Shown here one piece after another: positions 36,403 through 48,487 of a stretch of 64,000 nucleotides of DNA. The position numbers and the translations under genes are program-made. This DNA is from Gammaproteobacteria bacterium (GTDB taxonomy: Bacteria > Pseudomonadota > Gammaproteobacteria > Steroidobacterales > GCA-2729495): contig JAUHYQ010000003.1 of the NCBI GenBank assembly GCA_030426355.1, positions 434,001 through 498,000 of the forward strand, read 5' to 3'. Below the pieces are notes generated by a model. It did not search any database, was not told where the DNA came from, and saw nothing but the letters and a program-made list of their open reading frames with translations. The first letter of the stretch is position 1; every line of letters begins with the position of its first letter.

Positions 36403-36478
36403 AGGCCAGTAGCTCAATTGGCAGAGCGGCGGTCTCCAAAACCGCAGGTTGGGGGTTCGATTCCCTCCTGGCCTGCCA
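36403..36478 (+). tRNA. tRNA-Trp (anticodon CCA)
   Basis: 76 nt with acceptor AGGCCAG/CTGGCCT, D-arm AGCTCAATTGGCAGAGC, anticodon loop TCTCCAAAA, T-arm GGGTTCGATTCCC and encoded CCA. It sits between tufB and secE. AAAGCCGC (36364-36371) and GCGGCTTT (36486-36493) flank it as complementary arms. Confidence 0.97.
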
Positions 36479-36518
36479 TTCTTACGCGGCTTTAGGCACG
36501 CTGATCGGGCGCTTTTAA

Positions 36519-36899
36519 ATGAACGCAGACACAGAGACAAGTCCAGGCGGAATGCTGGATACGGTCAAGCTCGCGCTAGCCGCGGCCCTATTGGTCGGCG
36601 GCATCGTTGGTTACTACCAGTACGAAAATCAGTCTCTGCTGATATCAGTGCCTGTGATTCTGATCGCGGTTGCGCTCGCTGTTGTTGTGTTTATGCAGAC
36701 AGAGCGTGGCCGGACACTGTGGAAGTTTATTCAGGGTTCACGTGTCGAAATACGCAAGGTGATCTGGCCGACCCGCACAGAAGCCATGCAGACAACGCTC
36801 ACGGTGTTTGTGTTTGTTTTGATTCTTGGAATTTTCTTTTGGGGCCTGGACATGCTGTTGCTTTGGGCTACCAAGTTGCTGACCGGGCAGGGGGGCTAG
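36519..36899 (+). CDS. secE: Preprotein translocase subunit SecE
   Basis: Essential part of the SecYEG channel in the inner membrane. 126 residues with three membrane segments, the long form found in Gammaproteobacteria, and the amphipathic helix RVEIRKVIWPTRTEAMQTT (in part) before the last segment. Followed after three bases by nusG, the usual pair. Confidence 0.96.
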   Translation: MNADTETSPGGMLDTVKLALAAALLVGGIVGYYQYENQSLLISVPVILIAVALAVVVFMQTERGRTLWKFIQGSRVEIRKVIWPTRTEAMQTTLTVFVFVLILGIFFWGLDMLLLWATKLLTGQGG

Positions 36900-36902
36900 C
36901 AC

Positions 36903-37436
36903 GTGGCATTGAAGTGGTATGTCGTGCACGCCTACTCGAATTTCGAGAACAAGGTTAAGACCTCTCTGGAAGAGCGCATCAAAATGCACGGCCTTGAGGC
37001 CAAGTTCGGGAAGATCATGGTCCCCACCGAAGAGGTGGTGGAAATGCGTGAAGGGCAGAAGCGTCGCAGTGAAAGGAAGTTTTTCCCCGGCTACGTGCTG
37101 GTGCAGATGGAGCTTGACGAGGAAACCTGGCACCTGGTTAAAGAAGTGCCGAAAGTGCTTGGCTTTATCGGCGGTTCGAGTGACAGGCCCGCGCCGATTA
37201 CCGATGTCGAGGCGGCTGCAATTCTTAACCGCGTCGAAGAAGGCGTTGATAAGCCAAGGCCGAAAGTATTGTTCGAGCCGGGCGAAGTGGTTCGTGTTGT
37301 TGACGGGCCGTTTAACGACTTCAGTGGCGTCGTTGAGAACGTCAATTACGACAAGAGCAAACTGCGCGTAGCGGTGCAGATTCTCGGCCGGCCAACGCCG
37401 GTTGAACTTGATTTCGGTCAGGTAGAAAAAAGTTAA
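36903..37436 (+). CDS. nusG: Transcription antitermination/elongation factor NusG
   Basis: Binds RNA polymerase and links it to Rho or the ribosome. 177 residues: N-terminal NGN domain beginning [15 protein letters not shown], and a C-terminal KOW domain around [22 protein letters not shown] start. The rplK leader follows. Confidence 0.97.
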   Translation: MALKWYVVHAYSNFENKVKTSLEERIKMHGLEAKFGKIMVPTEEVVEMREGQKRRSERKFFPGYVLVQMELDEETWHLVKEVPKVLGFIGGSSDRPAPITDVEAAAILNRVEEGVDKPRPKVLFEPGEVVRVVDGPFNDFSGVVENVNYDKSKLRVAVQILGRPTPVELDFGQVEKS

Positions 37437-37472
37437 TTGTTGGGATGTCGGCGCCACCGGCATTCGTTAACC

Positions 37473-37506
37473 GGGGAGTCAGGCTAAAGGCCTGACGTTT
37501 GTACCC
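37473..37506 (+). promoter_or_regulatory. Probable L1-binding leader of rplKA
   Basis: GTCAGGC and GCCTGAC pair around a 5-nt loop, flanked by GGGGA on the left and GTTTGTACCC on the right, so that the base is closed by GGG/CCC with an asymmetric internal loop. Form and position (15 bp before rplK) match the known L1 site of the L11 operon, where free L1 represses rplK and rplA. Confidence 0.6.
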
Positions 37507-37520
37507 ACTAGAGGTGTTAC

Positions 37521-37952
37521 ATGGCAAAAAAAGTAGAGGCATACATCAAGCTGCAGGTCCCGGCGGGAAAGGCAAACCCGAGTCCGCCAGTAGGCCCCGC
37601 GTTGGGCCAGCACGGCCTGAATATCATGGATTTCTGCAAAGCGTTTAACGCTGAAACGCAGGATGCCGAGCCGGGCATGCCTATTCCGGTGGTTATCACT
37701 GTGTACAGTGATCGCAGTTTTACGTTTATCAAGAAAACCCCGCCGGCAGCCATTCTGCTGAAAAAAGCAGCAGGTATCAGCAAAGGCAGTGGTGTTCCGA
37801 ACAAGAATAAAGTTGGCAAAGTGACGCGTGCTCAACTTGAAGAAATCGCGCAAGCAAAAATGGCAGATCTGAATGCTGCAAGTCTGGATGCAGCCGTGCG
37901 AATTATCGCCGGCAGTGCCCGCAGCATGGGTCTGGAAGTTGAGGGTGTATGA
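37521..37952 (+). CDS. rplK: 50S ribosomal protein L11
   Basis: 143 residues, standard size; binds 23S rRNA at the GTPase centre and is needed for RelA activation. The N-terminal domain has the Pro-rich [14 protein letters not shown] segment that forms the thiopeptide site. One base separates its stop from the rplA start. Confidence 0.98.
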   Translation: MAKKVEAYIKLQVPAGKANPSPPVGPALGQHGLNIMDFCKAFNAETQDAEPGMPIPVVITVYSDRSFTFIKKTPPAAILLKKAAGISKGSGVPNKNKVGKVTRAQLEEIAQAKMADLNAASLDAAVRIIAGSARSMGLEVEGV

Positions 37953-37953
37953 C

Positions 37954-38649
37954 ATGGCAAAGCTAAGTAAAAAAGCCAAAGTCGCCCGCGAGAAAGTTGA
38001 TCGTAAAGTGGCCAAGTCTATTGACGAGGCTCTGGCGCTGGTCAAAGAGATGGCCACTGCGAAGTTTAATGAGTCGGTGGATATTGCCGTCAACCTGGGT
38101 GTTGATCCCAAGAAGTCAGATCAGGTGGTTCGCGGTGCAACCGTGTTGCCAAATGGCACGGGCAAGAGCGTTCGTGTTGCGGTTTTTGCGCAGGGTGAAA
38201 ATGCGGACAAAGCCAAAGAGGCCGGCGCAGATATTGTCGGGTTTGAAGATCTGGCTGACACGATTAAAGGCGGCACGATGGATTTTGACGTGCTGATTGC
38301 GACACCGGATGCGATGCGCCTGATTGGTCAGCTCGGCAAGATTCTGGGTCCGCGCGGCCTGATGCCGAACCCCAAAGTCGGCACAGTTACGCCTGATGTG
38401 GCGGGTGCCGTCAAGAATGCCAAGTCCGGGCAGGTGGCATACCGCACGGATAAGGCCGGCATTATTCACTGCACGATTGGCAGGGCCGATTTTGAAGTGA
38501 GTGCACTTAAAGAGAATCTCGATGCGTTGCTGGCCGACTTGAGAAAAGCCAAGCCGACATCGGCGAAGGGCGTTTATCTGAAGAAGCTTAGTGTTTCTTC
38601 AACGATGGGCCCGGGCGTACTGGTAGATCAGGCGTCCATATCTGCTTAA
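37954..38649 (+). CDS. rplA: 50S ribosomal protein L1
   Basis: 231 residues; forms the L1 stalk that helps release E-site tRNA and is the autogenous repressor of rplKA. It begins [14 protein letters not shown] and holds [19 protein letters not shown]. Start is ATG 37954; the frame is open earlier, but that part overlaps rplK. Confidence 0.98.
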   Translation: MAKLSKKAKVAREKVDRKVAKSIDEALALVKEMATAKFNESVDIAVNLGVDPKKSDQVVRGATVLPNGTGKSVRVAVFAQGENADKAKEAGADIVGFEDLADTIKGGTMDFDVLIATPDAMRLIGQLGKILGPRGLMPNPKVGTVTPDVAGAVKNAKSGQVAYRTDKAGIIHCTIGRADFEVSALKENLDALLADLRKAKPTSAKGVYLKKLSVSSTMGPGVLVDQASISA

Positions 38650-38653
38650 ACAG

Positions 38654-38674
38654 AAACGGGGGCAGGTCCCGTTT
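38654..38674 (+). other. Hairpin between rplA and rplJ
   Basis: AAACGGG and CCCGTTT form a perfect 7-bp stem with a short loop, just after the rplA stop. The tail has only three T, so it would be a partial attenuator or processing site. A second hairpin (GAACTTC/GAAGTTC, 38685-38719) with an inner stem follows. Confidence 0.55.
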
Positions 38675-38723
38675 AGCAAGAATTGAACTTCGTTCGGGGT
38701 CGGACTCCGATAGAAGTTCTGCA

Positions 38724-38812
38724 TCAAAGACCGTAGGTGTAACCGGGTCATGGTTGAAAGCCAGAGCCGGGAACTTAATGACTAATAAAGTCGGCCTACG
38801 CAGATGGCGTTA
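38724..38812 (+). promoter_or_regulatory. L10 leader of rplJL-rpoBC
   Basis: Autoregulatory mRNA site bound by the L10-L12 complex. CGTAGG (38732-38737) pairs with CCTACG (38795-38800), enclosing a purine-rich region with GTGTAACC like the L10 kink-turn. Position in the 255-bp rplA-rplJ gap matches the known family. Confidence 0.75.
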
Positions 38813-38904
38813 CCCGAATCAGGTCTCCTGGTGAAGGTGCTCCATCACAGGTGGCTGCACTTTCGGGAGCAGTCGTTTAGTGGTTCAGAGGCCAGGAGAA
38901 ATAA

Positions 38905-39432
38905 ATGGCACTCAGACTCGAAGACAAGAAAGCGCTTGTTGCAGAGGTGAACGAGGTGGCCGCCAGTGCGTTGTCAGCCATAGCTGCGGAGTATCGCGGC
39001 ATGACTGTTGCGCAGATGACCGAGCTCAGGGCAAAAGCCCGCAGCGAGGGCGTCTATGTGCGTGTCGTCAAGAACACCCTTGCGCGCCGGGCTGTTAACG
39101 GTACTGAGTTCGAATGTCTTTCCGCAGCACTTAACGGGCCGATCATTCTGGCGTTCTCGCAGGAAGACCCGGGCGCAGCAGCTCGTGTCATCAAAGAGTT
39201 CGCCAAGACATGTGAGGCGCTCATTACTCAGGCGGTAGCCGTGGGTGGTGATCTTTACCCGGCAAGTGACTTGGATCGATTGGCGAAGCTGCCGACGCTG
39301 GATCAGGCACGAGCACAGCTGCTCGGCTTGTTGCAGGCGCCGGCTGGAAAATTCGTTCGGACTATTGCCGAGCCACAAGCGAAATTTGTGCGGCTACTCG
39401 CCGCTTATCGGGATCAGCAGCAGGCCGCTTAA
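38905..39432 (+). CDS. rplJ: 50S ribosomal protein L10
   Basis: 175 residues, slightly longer than the E. coli protein; anchors the L7/L12 dimers on the stalk. Starts [19 protein letters not shown] (in part) and ends with the helix that binds L12. CCAGGAG gives a good ribosome site. Translation is expected to be repressed by L10-L12 at the upstream leader. Confidence 0.98.
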   Translation: MALRLEDKKALVAEVNEVAASALSAIAAEYRGMTVAQMTELRAKARSEGVYVRVVKNTLARRAVNGTEFECLSAALNGPIILAFSQEDPGAAARVIKEFAKTCEALITQAVAVGGDLYPASDLDRLAKLPTLDQARAQLLGLLQAPAGKFVRTIAEPQAKFVRLLAAYRDQQQAA

Positions 39433-39492
39433 GCCTGATGTTTGCCCAACACAGTATTCGGTAACGAAAAATTATTTGCAGGAGTATTACCA

Positions 39493-39873
39493 ATGTCCGT
39501 TTCACGTGAAGATATCAAAAAGGCTCTGGGCGAAATGCCCGTCATGGAGCTTGTAGAACTGATCAACGAACTCGAAGAAGACTGGGGTGTATCTGCCGCA
39601 GCTCCCGTGGCTGTTGCAGCCGTTGGTGCCGCTGGTGGTGATGCAGCCGCAGCCGAAGAGAAAGATGAGTTTGACGTTGTTCTGACTGGTTTTGGCGACA
39701 ACAAGGTTGCCGTTATTAAAGCCGTTCGCGCCATCACCGGCCTGGGCTTGAAAGAAGCTAAGGACGCTGTTGAAGGCACACCTTCCACTTTGAAGGAAGG
39801 TGTTGGCAAAGCCGAAGCAGAAGACGTCAAGAAACAGCTCGAAGAAGCCGGCGCTTCGGTTGAGCTTAAGTAA
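39493..39873 (+). CDS. rplL: 50S ribosomal protein L7/L12
   Basis: 126 residues. N-terminal dimerisation domain ([20 protein letters not shown]), an Ala/Val/Gly hinge at about 35-55, and the C-terminal factor-binding domain with [20 protein letters not shown] (in part). The ATG at 39493 has GGAG upstream; 39442 would add 17 residues outside the family pattern. Confidence 0.98.
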   Translation: MSVSREDIKKALGEMPVMELVELINELEEDWGVSAAAPVAVAAVGAAGGDAAAAEEKDEFDVVLTGFGDNKVAVIKAVRAITGLGLKEAKDAVEGTPSTLKEGVGKAEAEDVKKQLEEAGASVELK

Positions 39874-39897
39874 CACATACCTTCAGCTGTCGGTTGA

Positions 39898-39991
39898 AAT
39901 TGCTGCGGCAATTCCGGCCGGGCGGCAGAGGGTGATAAGTCATGTTCGTGCGGACGGCGTGAGTCGTCTGCACGGGCATGCGTATTGCATG
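39898..39991 (+). other. Three consecutive hairpins between rplL and rpoB
   Basis: AATTGC/GCAATT (39898-39913), CGTGCGGACG/CGTCTGCACG with one G-U pair (39947-39974) and CATGC/GCATG (39977-39991). In E. coli this 172-bp gap holds an attenuator and an RNase III site that lower rpoB relative to rplL; these hairpins probably serve the same purpose. Confidence 0.6.
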
Positions 39992-40045
39992 TTCACGCAT
40001 TACATTTGCATAGGTGCAGCAAAGACTGCGCAGGGGTGCTGATAG

Positions 40046-43000
40046 ATGGCCTATTCCTTTACAGAGAAAAAACGAATCCGCAAGAGTTTCGGTAAAAGTT
40101 CGAGCGTTCTTGAGGCGCCGTACTTGTTATCTATTCAATTGGATTCGTACCGTAAGTTTCTGCAAACCGACAAAGGAGTGAAAGATCGCGCCGATGTTGG
40201 GCTGCACGCCGCTTTCCAAAGCGTGTTTCCGATTGTCAGTTACTCCGGTACCGCGGCCCTTGAGTATGTCAGTTACGAACTCGGTACGCCGGTGTTTGAC
40301 GTTAAGGAATGTCAGGTACGCGGGTTAACTTATGCTGCCCCGCTGCGCGTGCAGGTGCGACTGGTCATTTATGACAAAGATGCCCCTGGCAGCAACAAGC
40401 CTGTTAAAGAAGTGCGCGAGCAGGAAGTCTATCTGGGTGAAATGCCGCTGATGACTGACAACGGTACCTTTGTTGTCAACGGCACCGAGCGTGTCATTGT
40501 TTCGCAGTTGCACCGTTCGCCCGGCGTGTTCTTCGATCACGACAAGGGTAAGTCGCACTCCTCCGGCAAGTTGCTGTTCTCGGCGCGCGTCATTCCTTAT
40601 CGCGGCTCTTGGCTGGACTTTGAGTTCGACCCCAAGGACAGCGTATTCGTGCGTATCGACCGTCGGCGCAAGCTGCCTGTCACGATTTTCCTGCGCGCCA
40701 TGGGCCTGGAAAATGATGAAATGCTCGATATTTTCTTCGAGAAGACGGAAGTCTATCTCAGTGAAAAGAAGATCGAGATTGACCTTATCCCCGCACGCAT
40801 GCGCGGTGAAAATGCCGCTTTTGATATCAAGCTCGGTCGCAAGCTGATAGTGGAAGAAGGCCGTCGTATTACGGCCCGCCACGTCAAGGAAATGGAGAAG
40901 TCCTCCGTTAGTAAGCTGGAGGTGCCTAAAGAGTATCTGTTGGGCAAGATTCTTGCGCACGACATTATTGATGCAGATACCGGTGAAGTTCTGGCAGCGG
41001 CCAACGATGAGCTCACCGAAGAAGTCGTCGATATGCTCATTGAGAGCGGTGTCGAAGGCATTCAGGTGCTGTATGTAAATGATCTGGATGAAGGTCCGTA
41101 CATTTCCAACACATTGCGTATCGACCCGAGCTCGACGCAGCTTGAGGCTCTGGTTGAGATTTACCGCATGATGCGTCCTGGCGAGCCGCCGACTAAAGAC
41201 GCAGCGGAAAACCTGTTCAACAACCTGTTCTTCAACGGCGAGCGTTATGACCTTTCGGACGTAGGGCGGATGAAGTTTAACCGTCGAATCGGGCGGCCAG
41301 ATGGTGAAGGCACCGGCGTACTCGATCAGGAAGACATCCTTAGTGTACTTAAGGAGCTCATCCGCATTCGCAACGGCAAGGGCAGTGTTGACGATATTGA
41401 CCATCTTGGTAACCGTCGCGTACGTAGCGTCGGCGAGATGGCGGAAAATGCTTTCCGTGTAGGTCTGGTGCGTGTGGAGCGGGCCGTTAAAGAACGGCTG
41501 ACGCTGGCCGATTCCGAGGGGCTGATGCCTCAGGAAATGATCAACGCCAAGCCGGTGGCTGCAGCGGTTAAGGAGTTCTTTGGCTCCAGCCAGCTGTCGC
41601 AGTTCATGGATCAGAACAACCCGCTTTCGGAAGTGACCCATAAACGTCGCGTTTCCGCGCTTGGGCCAGGTGGTCTGACACGCGAACGGGCGGGCTTTGA
41701 GGTGCGCGACGTGCATCCGACGCACTACGGTCGCGTGTGTCCGATTGAGACACCGGAAGGTCCAAATATCGGCTTGATCAATTCGCTGGCTGTATACGCA
41801 CGGACGAACAGCTACGGTTTCCTTGAGACGCCTTACCGGAAAGTCGTAAACAGCAAAGTCACTGATGAGATCGAGTACCTGTCGGCGATCGAAGAAGGCC
41901 AGTTTGTGATTGCGCAGGCGAGTGCTGAAGTCGATAGCAAGGGCAAGCTGGTCGATGAGCTGGTTTCGGTGCGGTACAACAACGAATTTACCCTGATGCC
42001 GCAGGAAAACATCCAGTACATGGATGTATCGCCGACGCAGACTGTATCGGTGGCCGCATCGCTGGTGCCTTTCCTGGAGCATGACGATGCGAACCGTGCA
42101 CTCATGGGCGCAAACATGCAGCGGCAGGCAGTGCCGACACTGCGGGCGGATACGCCGCTGGTAGGAACGGGCATGGAGTCCAAGGTCGCCATCGACTCGG
42201 GCGTGACCGTGGTTGCCAAGCGCGGCGGCGTCGTGGACTCGGTGGATGCCGGTCGTATCGTGGTACGTATCAACGATAACGAGACCACGGCACTTGAGCC
42301 AGGCGTTGATATCTACAACCTCACCAAGTACACGCGGTCGAACCAGAACACCTGCATGAACCAGCGTCCGCTGGTGCACGCTGGCGACGTGATTGCGCGC
42401 GGCGACGTGTTGGCCGACGGCGCCTCCACGAGCATGGGCGAGCTGGCGCTTGGCCAGAACATGCTGGTCGCGTTTATGCCCTGGAACGGCTACAACTTTG
42501 AGGATTCGATACTTATCTCAGAGCGCCTTGTTGAAGAAGACCGGTTCACCACTATTCACATCGAAGAGTTGAACTGCGTAGCTCGCGACACCAAGCTGGG
42601 GCCGGAGGAAATTTCTTCGGATATTCCCAACGTGGGCGACTCAGCGCTGGCCAAGCTGGACGAGGCGGGCATTGCCTTCATCGGCGCGGAAGTTAACTCC
42701 GGCGATATTCTGGTCGGCAAGGTAACGCCAAAGGGCGAAACGCAGTTAACACCGGAAGAGAAACTCCTGAGGGCCATCTTCGGTGAAAAAGCCTCTGACG
42801 TGAAAGATACATCGTTGCGCGTACCGCCGGGCATGGACGGTACGGTGATTGATGTCCGCGTGTTTACACGTGACGGTATCGATAAAGACAGTCGTGCATT
42901 GTCTATTGAAGAGGCCGAGCTTGAAAGCGTACGCAAGGATCTGGACGACCAGTTGCGTATTCTTGAAGGCGACATCTACGAGCGTGTCGAGCGCATGCTA

Positions 43001-44125
43001 CTTAACAAGATTGCTGACGGCGGCCCTAACAAGCTGGCCAAGGGCAGCAAAGTTACCAAAGGCTATCTCGATGAGCTGAATCGTTCGCAGTGGTTCGAAA
43101 TTCGCCTGCGCAGCGAGGAAGCAAACACCGACCTTGAGCGTGCGGCAAAGCGACTCAAAGCACAGCGTAAAGAGTTCGATCAGCGCTTCGAAGAGAAGAA
43201 GCAAAAGATCACCGCCGGTGATGATCTGGCGCCTGGTGTGCTGAAAATGGTCAAGGTTTACCTGGCCGTTAAGCGTCGTATCCAACCGGGCGACAAGATG
43301 GCCGGTCGTCACGGTAACAAGGGCGTGATTTCAACGATTGTTCCGGTCGAAGATATGCCTTATTTGCCAGATGGTACACCGGTAGACGTGGTGCTCAACC
43401 CGTTGGGCGTGCCCTCGCGTATGAACGTCGGGCAGGTGCTCGAAGTGCATCTGGGCTGGGCGGCCAAAGCGCTCGGCGGCAAGATCGGCGAACTGGTAGA
43501 CACAGGTGCCGGCACTGCGAAAGTACGCGACTTTTTGGATCAGATGTACAACAAGTCGGGCGGTCGCACTGAGGACATTAAAGGTCTGAAAGATGCCGAG
43601 ATCGATGAACTGGCGAGCAACCTGCGCAACGGTGTGCCTATGGCTACACCCGTGTTTGACGGTGCCAACGAGGCAGAAATCAAGCACATGCTCAAACTGG
43701 CAGATTTGCCAGAGAGTGGGCAGGCGACGCTGATTGACGGCCGTACCGGTGAGACTTTCCATCGTCCGGTAACGGTTGGCTACATGTACATGTTGAAACT
43801 TAATCACCTTGTTGACGACAAGATGCATGCGCGTTCAACCGGGCCTTACAGCCTGGTTACCCAGCAGCCGCTGGGCGGTAAAGCGCAATTTGGCGGACAA
43901 CGCTTTGGTGAGATGGAAGTCTGGGCGCTCGAAGCCTATGGCGCAGCACATACCCTGCAGGAAATGCTGACGGTTAAGTCAGACGACGTGCAGGGCCGCA
44001 CCAAAATGTACAAAAACATCGTCGACGGTACGCACGAAATCGACGCAGGTATGCCGGAATCCTTCAACGTGCTTGTTAAGGAAATCCGCTCCCTTGGTAT
44101 TAATGTCGATCTCGAGCTGGATTAA
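40046..44125 (+). CDS. rpoB: RNA polymerase beta subunit
   Basis: 1359 residues, full length. The rifampicin region reads [22 protein letters not shown], with wild-type residues at the usual resistance positions. [13 protein letters not shown] and the C-terminal clamp region are intact. Together with rpoC it forms the catalytic core; 38 bp separate them. Confidence 0.99.
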   Translation: MAYSFTEKKRIRKSFGKSSSVLEAPYLLSIQLDSYRKFLQTDKGVKDRADVGLHAAFQSVFPIVSYSGTAALEYVSYELGTPVFDVKECQVRGLTYAAPLRVQVRLVIYDKDAPGSNKPVKEVREQEVYLGEMPLMTDNGTFVVNGTERVIVSQLHRSPGVFFDHDKGKSHSSGKLLFSARVIPYRGSWLDFEFDPKDSVFVRIDRRRKLPVTIFLRAMGLENDEMLDIFFEKTEVYLSEKKIEIDLIPARMRGENAAFDIKLGRKLIVEEGRRITARHVKEMEKSSVSKLEVPKEYLLGKILAHDIIDADTGEVLAAANDELTEEVVDMLIESGVEGIQVLYVNDLDEGPYISNTLRIDPSSTQLEALVEIYRMMRPGEPPTKDAAENLFNNLFFNGERYDLSDVGRMKFNRRIGRPDGEGTGVLDQEDILSVLKELIRIRNGKGSVDDIDHLGNRRVRSVGEMAENAFRVGLVRVERAVKERLTLADSEGLMPQEMINAKPVAAAVKEFFGSSQLSQFMDQNNPLSEVTHKRRVSALGPGGLTRERAGFEVRDVHPTHYGRVCPIETPEGPNIGLINSLAVYARTNSYGFLETPYRKVVNSKVTDEIEYLSAIEEGQFVIAQASAEVDSKGKLVDELVSVRYNNEFTLMPQENIQYMDVSPTQTVSVAASLVPFLEHDDANRALMGANMQRQAVPTLRADTPLVGTGMESKVAIDSGVTVVAKRGGVVDSVDAGRIVVRINDNETTALEPGVDIYNLTKYTRSNQNTCMNQRPLVHAGDVIARGDVLADGASTSMGELALGQNMLVAFMPWNGYNFEDSILISERLVEEDRFTTIHIEELNCVARDTKLGPEEISSDIPNVGDSALAKLDEAGIAFIGAEVNSGDILVGKVTPKGETQLTPEEKLLRAIFGEKASDVKDTSLRVPPGMDGTVIDVRVFTRDGIDKDSRALSIEEAELESVRKDLDDQLRILEGDIYERVERMLLNKIADGGPNKLAKGSKVTKGYLDELNRSQWFEIRLRSEEANTDLERAAKRLKAQRKEFDQRFEEKKQKITAGDDLAPGVLKMVKVYLAVKRRIQPGDKMAGRHGNKGVISTIVPVEDMPYLPDGTPVDVVLNPLGVPSRMNVGQVLEVHLGWAAKALGGKIGELVDTGAGTAKVRDFLDQMYNKSGGRTEDIKGLKDAEIDELASNLRNGVPMATPVFDGANEAEIKHMLKLADLPESGQATLIDGRTGETFHRPVTVGYMYMLKLNHLVDDKMHARSTGPYSLVTQQPLGGKAQFGGQRFGEMEVWALEAYGAAHTLQEMLTVKSDDVQGRTKMYKNIVDGTHEIDAGMPESFNVLVKEIRSLGINVDLELD

Positions 44126-44163
44126 CGAGAGGCAAACACTGGCGAATAGCTGGCAGGTGACTC

Positions 44164-47100
44164 ATGCGAGACTTACTCAACATATTTAGAGCTCAGAGCG
44201 GCGTAGAAGATTTCGACGCCATTCGAATCGGCCTGGCCTCACCGGAGATGATCCGGTCGTGGTCCTTCGGCGAGGTGAAAAAGCCTGAGACCATTAACTA
44301 TCGTACGTTCAAGCCGGAACGTGACGGTCTGTTCTGCGCCAAAATTTTTGGCCCGGTCAAAGACTACGAATGTTTGTGCGGCAAGTACAAGCGGCTCAAG
44401 CATCGCGGCGTGGTGTGCGAAAAATGCGGCGTCGAGGTTACGCAGACGAAAGTTCGTCGTGAGCGTATGGCGCACATTGATCTGGCGAGCCCGGTAGCGC
44501 ATATCTGGTTCCTCAAGTCGCTCCCCAGCCGGATCGGTCTGATGCTGGACATGACACTCCGTGAAATCGAGCGGGTGCTTTACTTCGAGGCCTTCGTGGT
44601 CGTCGACGAGGGCATGACACCGCTGGAACGCGGTTCGCTCATGACGGACGAGCAGTACCTTGATGCTATTGAGCAATACGGTGACGAATTCGACGCCCGG
44701 ATGGGTGCCGAGGCAGTTCATGCAATGCTGTCTACCATTGACCTGCAGTCAGAAGTCCTGCGCGTACGTGAAGACATTGCCGCCACGGCATCGGAAACCA
44801 AGATCAAGCGTCTGTCCAAGCGGCTGAAACTGCTGGAGGCTTTTCTCGAGTCTGGCATCAAACCCCAGCACATGGTGCTGACGGTATTGCCGGTACTGCC
44901 GCCGGATCTGCGTCCGCTGGTTCCGCTGGATGGCGGTCGTTTCGCGACATCCGATCTGAATGATCTGTACCGCCGCGTGATCAACCGTAACAACCGTCTG
45001 CGTCGGCTGCTTGAGCTGAATGCACCGGACATTATCGTGCGCAACGAAAAACGCATGCTGCAGGAATCGGTTGATGCGTTGCTCGATAACGGTCGACGCG
45101 GTCGTGCGATTACCGGCACCAACAAGCGCCCGCTCAAGTCACTTGCTGACATGATCAAGGGCAAGCAAGGTCGCTTCCGTCAGAACCTGCTCGGCAAGCG
45201 CGTTGACTACTCCGGTCGTTCGGTGATCGTGGTGGGTCCAACCCTGAAGCTGCACCAGTGCGGTCTGCCTAAGAAGATGGCGCTGGAGCTCTTTAAGCCG
45301 TTTATTTTTTCCAAGCTGCAATTGCGTGGCGAAGCCTCGACCATTAAGGCTGCCAAGCGCCTGGTCGAACGCGAGGGGCCTGAGGTGTGGGATATCCTCG
45401 AAGAGGTCATCCGCGAGCATCCGGTGATGCTGAACCGCGCGCCGACTTTGCACCGTCTGGGTATTCAGGCATTTGAGCCGGTGTTGATCGAAGGCAAGGC
45501 CATTCAGCTGCATCCGCTGGTGTGTACCGCGTTTAATGCCGACTTTGACGGTGACCAGATGGCCGTGCACGTGCCCTTGTCGCTTGAAGCGCAGCTCGAA
45601 GCCCGTGCCCTGATGATGTCGTCCAACAATATTCTGTCGCCCGCAAACGGCGAGCCGATTATTGTGCCGTCGCAGGACGTCGTGCTGGGTCTGTACTACA
45701 TGACTCGCGATCGCGTAAACGCACGCGGTGAAGGCATGGTGTTTGCGGACGTCAACGAAGTGCATCGCGCGCGTCAGAACCGTGACGACAACGACGAGTT
45801 CTATGTTGATCTGCACGCTCGCATCAAGGTGCGCATCAAAGACAGCATCACGCACGAAGATGGCGAAATCGAGCATCGTACGCGCATTGTTGACACCACC
45901 GTCGGGCGCGCCCTGTTGTCGGAAATTCTGCCTGTCGGCATGAGCTTCGATACCATCAATCGCGACCTGACCAAACGCGCCATCTCGGATCTGATTAACA
46001 CGTGCTATCGCGTTGTCGGCCTGAAGGCGACCGTCGTGTTTGCCGACCAGCTGATGTACACCGGCTTCGCCTATGCGACCCGCGCGGGTATGTCTTTTGG
46101 TGTCGAGGATATGGTCATTCCCGGTAACAAGCAGGAGATTCTTGCCGTTGCCGAAGAAGAAGTCCGTGACATTCAGGATCAGTACGCCAGTGGCCTGGTG
46201 ACCGACGGCGAGCGTTACAACAAGGTTGTCGATATCTGGTCGCGCACTAACGAACAGGTCGCGGCGTCTATGATGAAAATTCTTGGTGAAGAGGAAGTTA
46301 TCAACGCCAAGGGCGAGAAAGAGCAGCAACCTTCGTTCAACTCGATTTACATGATGGCGGACTCCGGCGCTCGTGGTAGTGCCGCGCAGATTCGTCAGCT
46401 TGCCGGTATGCGTGGTCTGATGGCCAAGCCTGACGGCTCTATCATCGAGACACCCATCACGGCGAACTTCCGTGAAGGCCTTAACGTGTTGCAGTACTTC
46501 ATCTCTACGCACGGCGCGCGTAAAGGCCTGGCCGATACGGCGTTGAAGACCGCCAACTCAGGTTACCTGACCCGTCGTCTGGTGGACGTCGCTCAGGACC
46601 TGGTGGTGACTGATGAAGATTGCGGTACCACCGAAGGCCTGTGGATCTCCCCACTGGTTGAAGGCGGCGACGTGGTTGAGCCATTGCGCGAACGCGTGCT
46701 GGGCCGGGTACTGGCTGAGGACGTCATGGTACCGGGCAGTGACACAGAGGTCGTACTGGAAGCCGGCACGATGCTGGATGAGAAGCTGGTGGAAAGCCTC
46801 GAAGAGCACAGCATCGACCTCGTGAAAGTGCGGTCGCCCATCAGCTGCGATACGCGCTTCGGCGTTTGTGCGCAGTGTTACGGTCGTGACCTGGCGCGCG
46901 GTCATCGCATTAACATCGGTGAAGCAGTGGGTGTGATTGCTGCACAGTCCATCGGTGAGCCGGGTACACAGCTGACCATGCGTACCTTCCATATCGGTGG
47001 TGCTGCCTCCCGTGCTGCCGCTACCAGCAGTGTGGAAATCCGCAATGTCGGAACGATCCGGTTACACAAGGTCAAGACTGTGCGCCATGCCAAGGGCCAT

Positions 47101-48417
47101 CTGGTTGCGGTCAGCCGCTCCGGTGAAATTGGCGTGATCGACGATCACGGTCGTGAGCGCGAGCGCTACAAGCTCCCGTACGGCGCGGAAATTCGCGTTA
47201 ATGACGGTGACAAGGTTGAGGGCGGCCAGGTCGTTGCGACCTGGGATCCGCACACTCACCCGGTGGTCACCGAGGTGGCGGGCAAGATCAAGTTTGAAGA
47301 CGTGATCGACGGCGTGACCGTTCGTCAGCAGGAAGACGAAGTGACCGGCCTCACCAGCATTGAGGTGATGGAGACGAACCAGCGTCCGCCGGCCGGCAAG
47401 GATTTACGGCCGACCGCCAAGCTGCTGGACGACAAAGGCAAGGAAATTTGTTTTGCCAACACCGATATACCAGCGGTTTACGGTTTGCAGGGCGGTGCGC
47501 TGATCAATGTGACCGACGGCGCTAACGTGTCAGTGGGTGATGTTATTGCCCGTATCCCGCAGGAGAGCTCGAAGACCCGTGACATTACCGGCGGTCTGCC
47601 GCGTGTGGCCGACCTGTTCGAGGCACGCAAGCCGAAAGAGCCGGCCATCATGGCGGAGCACACCGGTACGGTGAGTTTCGGTAAGGAAACCAAGGGTAAG
47701 GTTCGATTGGTGATCACTGACGATAGCGGTGACAGCCACGAAAACCTGATTCCCAAGTGGCGTACGCTGGGTGTGTTCGAAGGCGAGCAAGTCGAAAAAG
47801 GCGAAATCATTGCTGACGGCGAGCCTTCAGCGCATGACATTCTGGCGTTGCGCGGCGTCGAAGAACTGGCCGAGTACCTGGTGCGCGAAATTCAGGACGT
47901 TTACCGCTTGCAGGGTGTGACCATCAATGACAAACACATTGAGGTGATCATTCGCCAGATGTTGCGCAAGGTCGAGATTGCCGATCCCGGCGATACCAAC
48001 CTGCTGCGAGGTGAGCAACTCGACCGGGCCCGAGTGCTCGAAGTCAACGAGAAACTTGATAAAAAGCAAGAGCCTGCGACTATTACGCCGCTGCTGCTGG
48101 GTATCACCAAGGCATCGCTGGCAACCGAGTCGTTCATTTCTGCTGCGTCCTTCCAGGAAACCACGCGGGTGCTCACCGAGGCTGCCGTGAAAGGGCTGCG
48201 TGACGATTTGCGCGGCTTGAAGGAAAACGTGATTGTCGGGCGTCTGATTCCGGCCGGCACCGGTTACAGCTTTCATGCTGAGCAGCGCCGGTCGCGTGAA
48301 GACGTGCTGGCGGCCGAATTGCAGGAGCTGGCGCAACAGTCAGCGGCTGCTGCATCGGCAAACAGCGACGACGCTGCAGAAGTGGCGGACACGGTGGACG
48401 GCGATGACGCTGGTTGA
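44164..48417 (+). CDS. rpoC: RNA polymerase beta' subunit
   Basis: 1417 residues, full length. The N-terminal zinc site is in [20 protein letters not shown], the catalytic Mg site is [12 protein letters not shown], and the second zinc site holds [13 protein letters not shown]. The C-terminal tail is Ala/Asp-rich. The stop codon lies inside the -35 hexamer of the next promoter. Confidence 0.99.
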   Translation: MRDLLNIFRAQSGVEDFDAIRIGLASPEMIRSWSFGEVKKPETINYRTFKPERDGLFCAKIFGPVKDYECLCGKYKRLKHRGVVCEKCGVEVTQTKVRRERMAHIDLASPVAHIWFLKSLPSRIGLMLDMTLREIERVLYFEAFVVVDEGMTPLERGSLMTDEQYLDAIEQYGDEFDARMGAEAVHAMLSTIDLQSEVLRVREDIAATASETKIKRLSKRLKLLEAFLESGIKPQHMVLTVLPVLPPDLRPLVPLDGGRFATSDLNDLYRRVINRNNRLRRLLELNAPDIIVRNEKRMLQESVDALLDNGRRGRAITGTNKRPLKSLADMIKGKQGRFRQNLLGKRVDYSGRSVIVVGPTLKLHQCGLPKKMALELFKPFIFSKLQLRGEASTIKAAKRLVEREGPEVWDILEEVIREHPVMLNRAPTLHRLGIQAFEPVLIEGKAIQLHPLVCTAFNADFDGDQMAVHVPLSLEAQLEARALMMSSNNILSPANGEPIIVPSQDVVLGLYYMTRDRVNARGEGMVFADVNEVHRARQNRDDNDEFYVDLHARIKVRIKDSITHEDGEIEHRTRIVDTTVGRALLSEILPVGMSFDTINRDLTKRAISDLINTCYRVVGLKATVVFADQLMYTGFAYATRAGMSFGVEDMVIPGNKQEILAVAEEEVRDIQDQYASGLVTDGERYNKVVDIWSRTNEQVAASMMKILGEEEVINAKGEKEQQPSFNSIYMMADSGARGSAAQIRQLAGMRGLMAKPDGSIIETPITANFREGLNVLQYFISTHGARKGLADTALKTANSGYLTRRLVDVAQDLVVTDEDCGTTEGLWISPLVEGGDVVEPLRERVLGRVLAEDVMVPGSDTEVVLEAGTMLDEKLVESLEEHSIDLVKVRSPISCDTRFGVCAQCYGRDLARGHRINIGEAVGVIAAQSIGEPGTQLTMRTFHIGGAASRAAATSSVEIRNVGTIRLHKVKTVRHAKGHLVAVSRSGEIGVIDDHGRERERYKLPYGAEIRVNDGDKVEGGQVVATWDPHTHPVVTEVAGKIKFEDVIDGVTVRQQEDEVTGLTSIEVMETNQRPPAGKDLRPTAKLLDDKGKEICFANTDIPAVYGLQGGALINVTDGANVSVGDVIARIPQESSKTRDITGGLPRVADLFEARKPKEPAIMAEHTGTVSFGKETKGKVRLVITDDSGDSHENLIPKWRTLGVFEGEQVEKGEIIADGEPSAHDILALRGVEELAEYLVREIQDVYRLQGVTINDKHIEVIIRQMLRKVEIADPGDTNLLRGEQLDRARVLEVNEKLDKKQEPATITPLLLGITKASLATESFISAASFQETTRVLTEAAVKGLRDDLRGLKENVIVGRLIPAGTGYSFHAEQRRSREDVLAAELQELAQQSAAAASANSDDAAEVADTVDGDDAG

Positions 48418-48443
48418 CACTGATCAGGCCGCGCCCCTAAAAT
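48414..48443 (+). promoter_or_regulatory. Sigma-70 promoter of the str operon
   Basis: Perfect -35 TTGACA (48414-48419), 18-bp spacer and TAAAAT (48438-48443), followed by a GC-rich discriminator. The TGA of rpoC is part of the -35 box. Expected transcript start is near 48450, upstream of rpsL. Confidence 0.75.
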
Positions 48444-48448
48444 GCCCG

Positions 48449-48487
48449 CCCCGCCGAGTTGCGGGGGGTGCATGCGTGCATTTTTTT
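48449..48487 (+). terminator. Terminator-like hairpins after rpoC
   Basis: CCCCGC/GCGGGG (48449-48466) is followed by a weaker TGCA/TGCA hairpin and seven T (48481-48487). It can end the rpoBC transcript, but it lies at or after the predicted start of the str transcript, so it could also attenuate that. Confidence 0.55.

Noticed and set aside
40325-42379. 684-codon open frame antisense to rpoB
   Set aside because: It is a mirror of rpoB codon bias; composition is His/Arg/Val-rich with no domain, and the sense strand encodes a complete, conserved subunit.
45139-46512. 457-codon open frame antisense to rpoC, and a similar one (49226-50596) antisense to rpsG-fusA
   Set aside because: Same cause: lack of stop codons opposite GC-rich conserved genes; no start signals or protein-like features.
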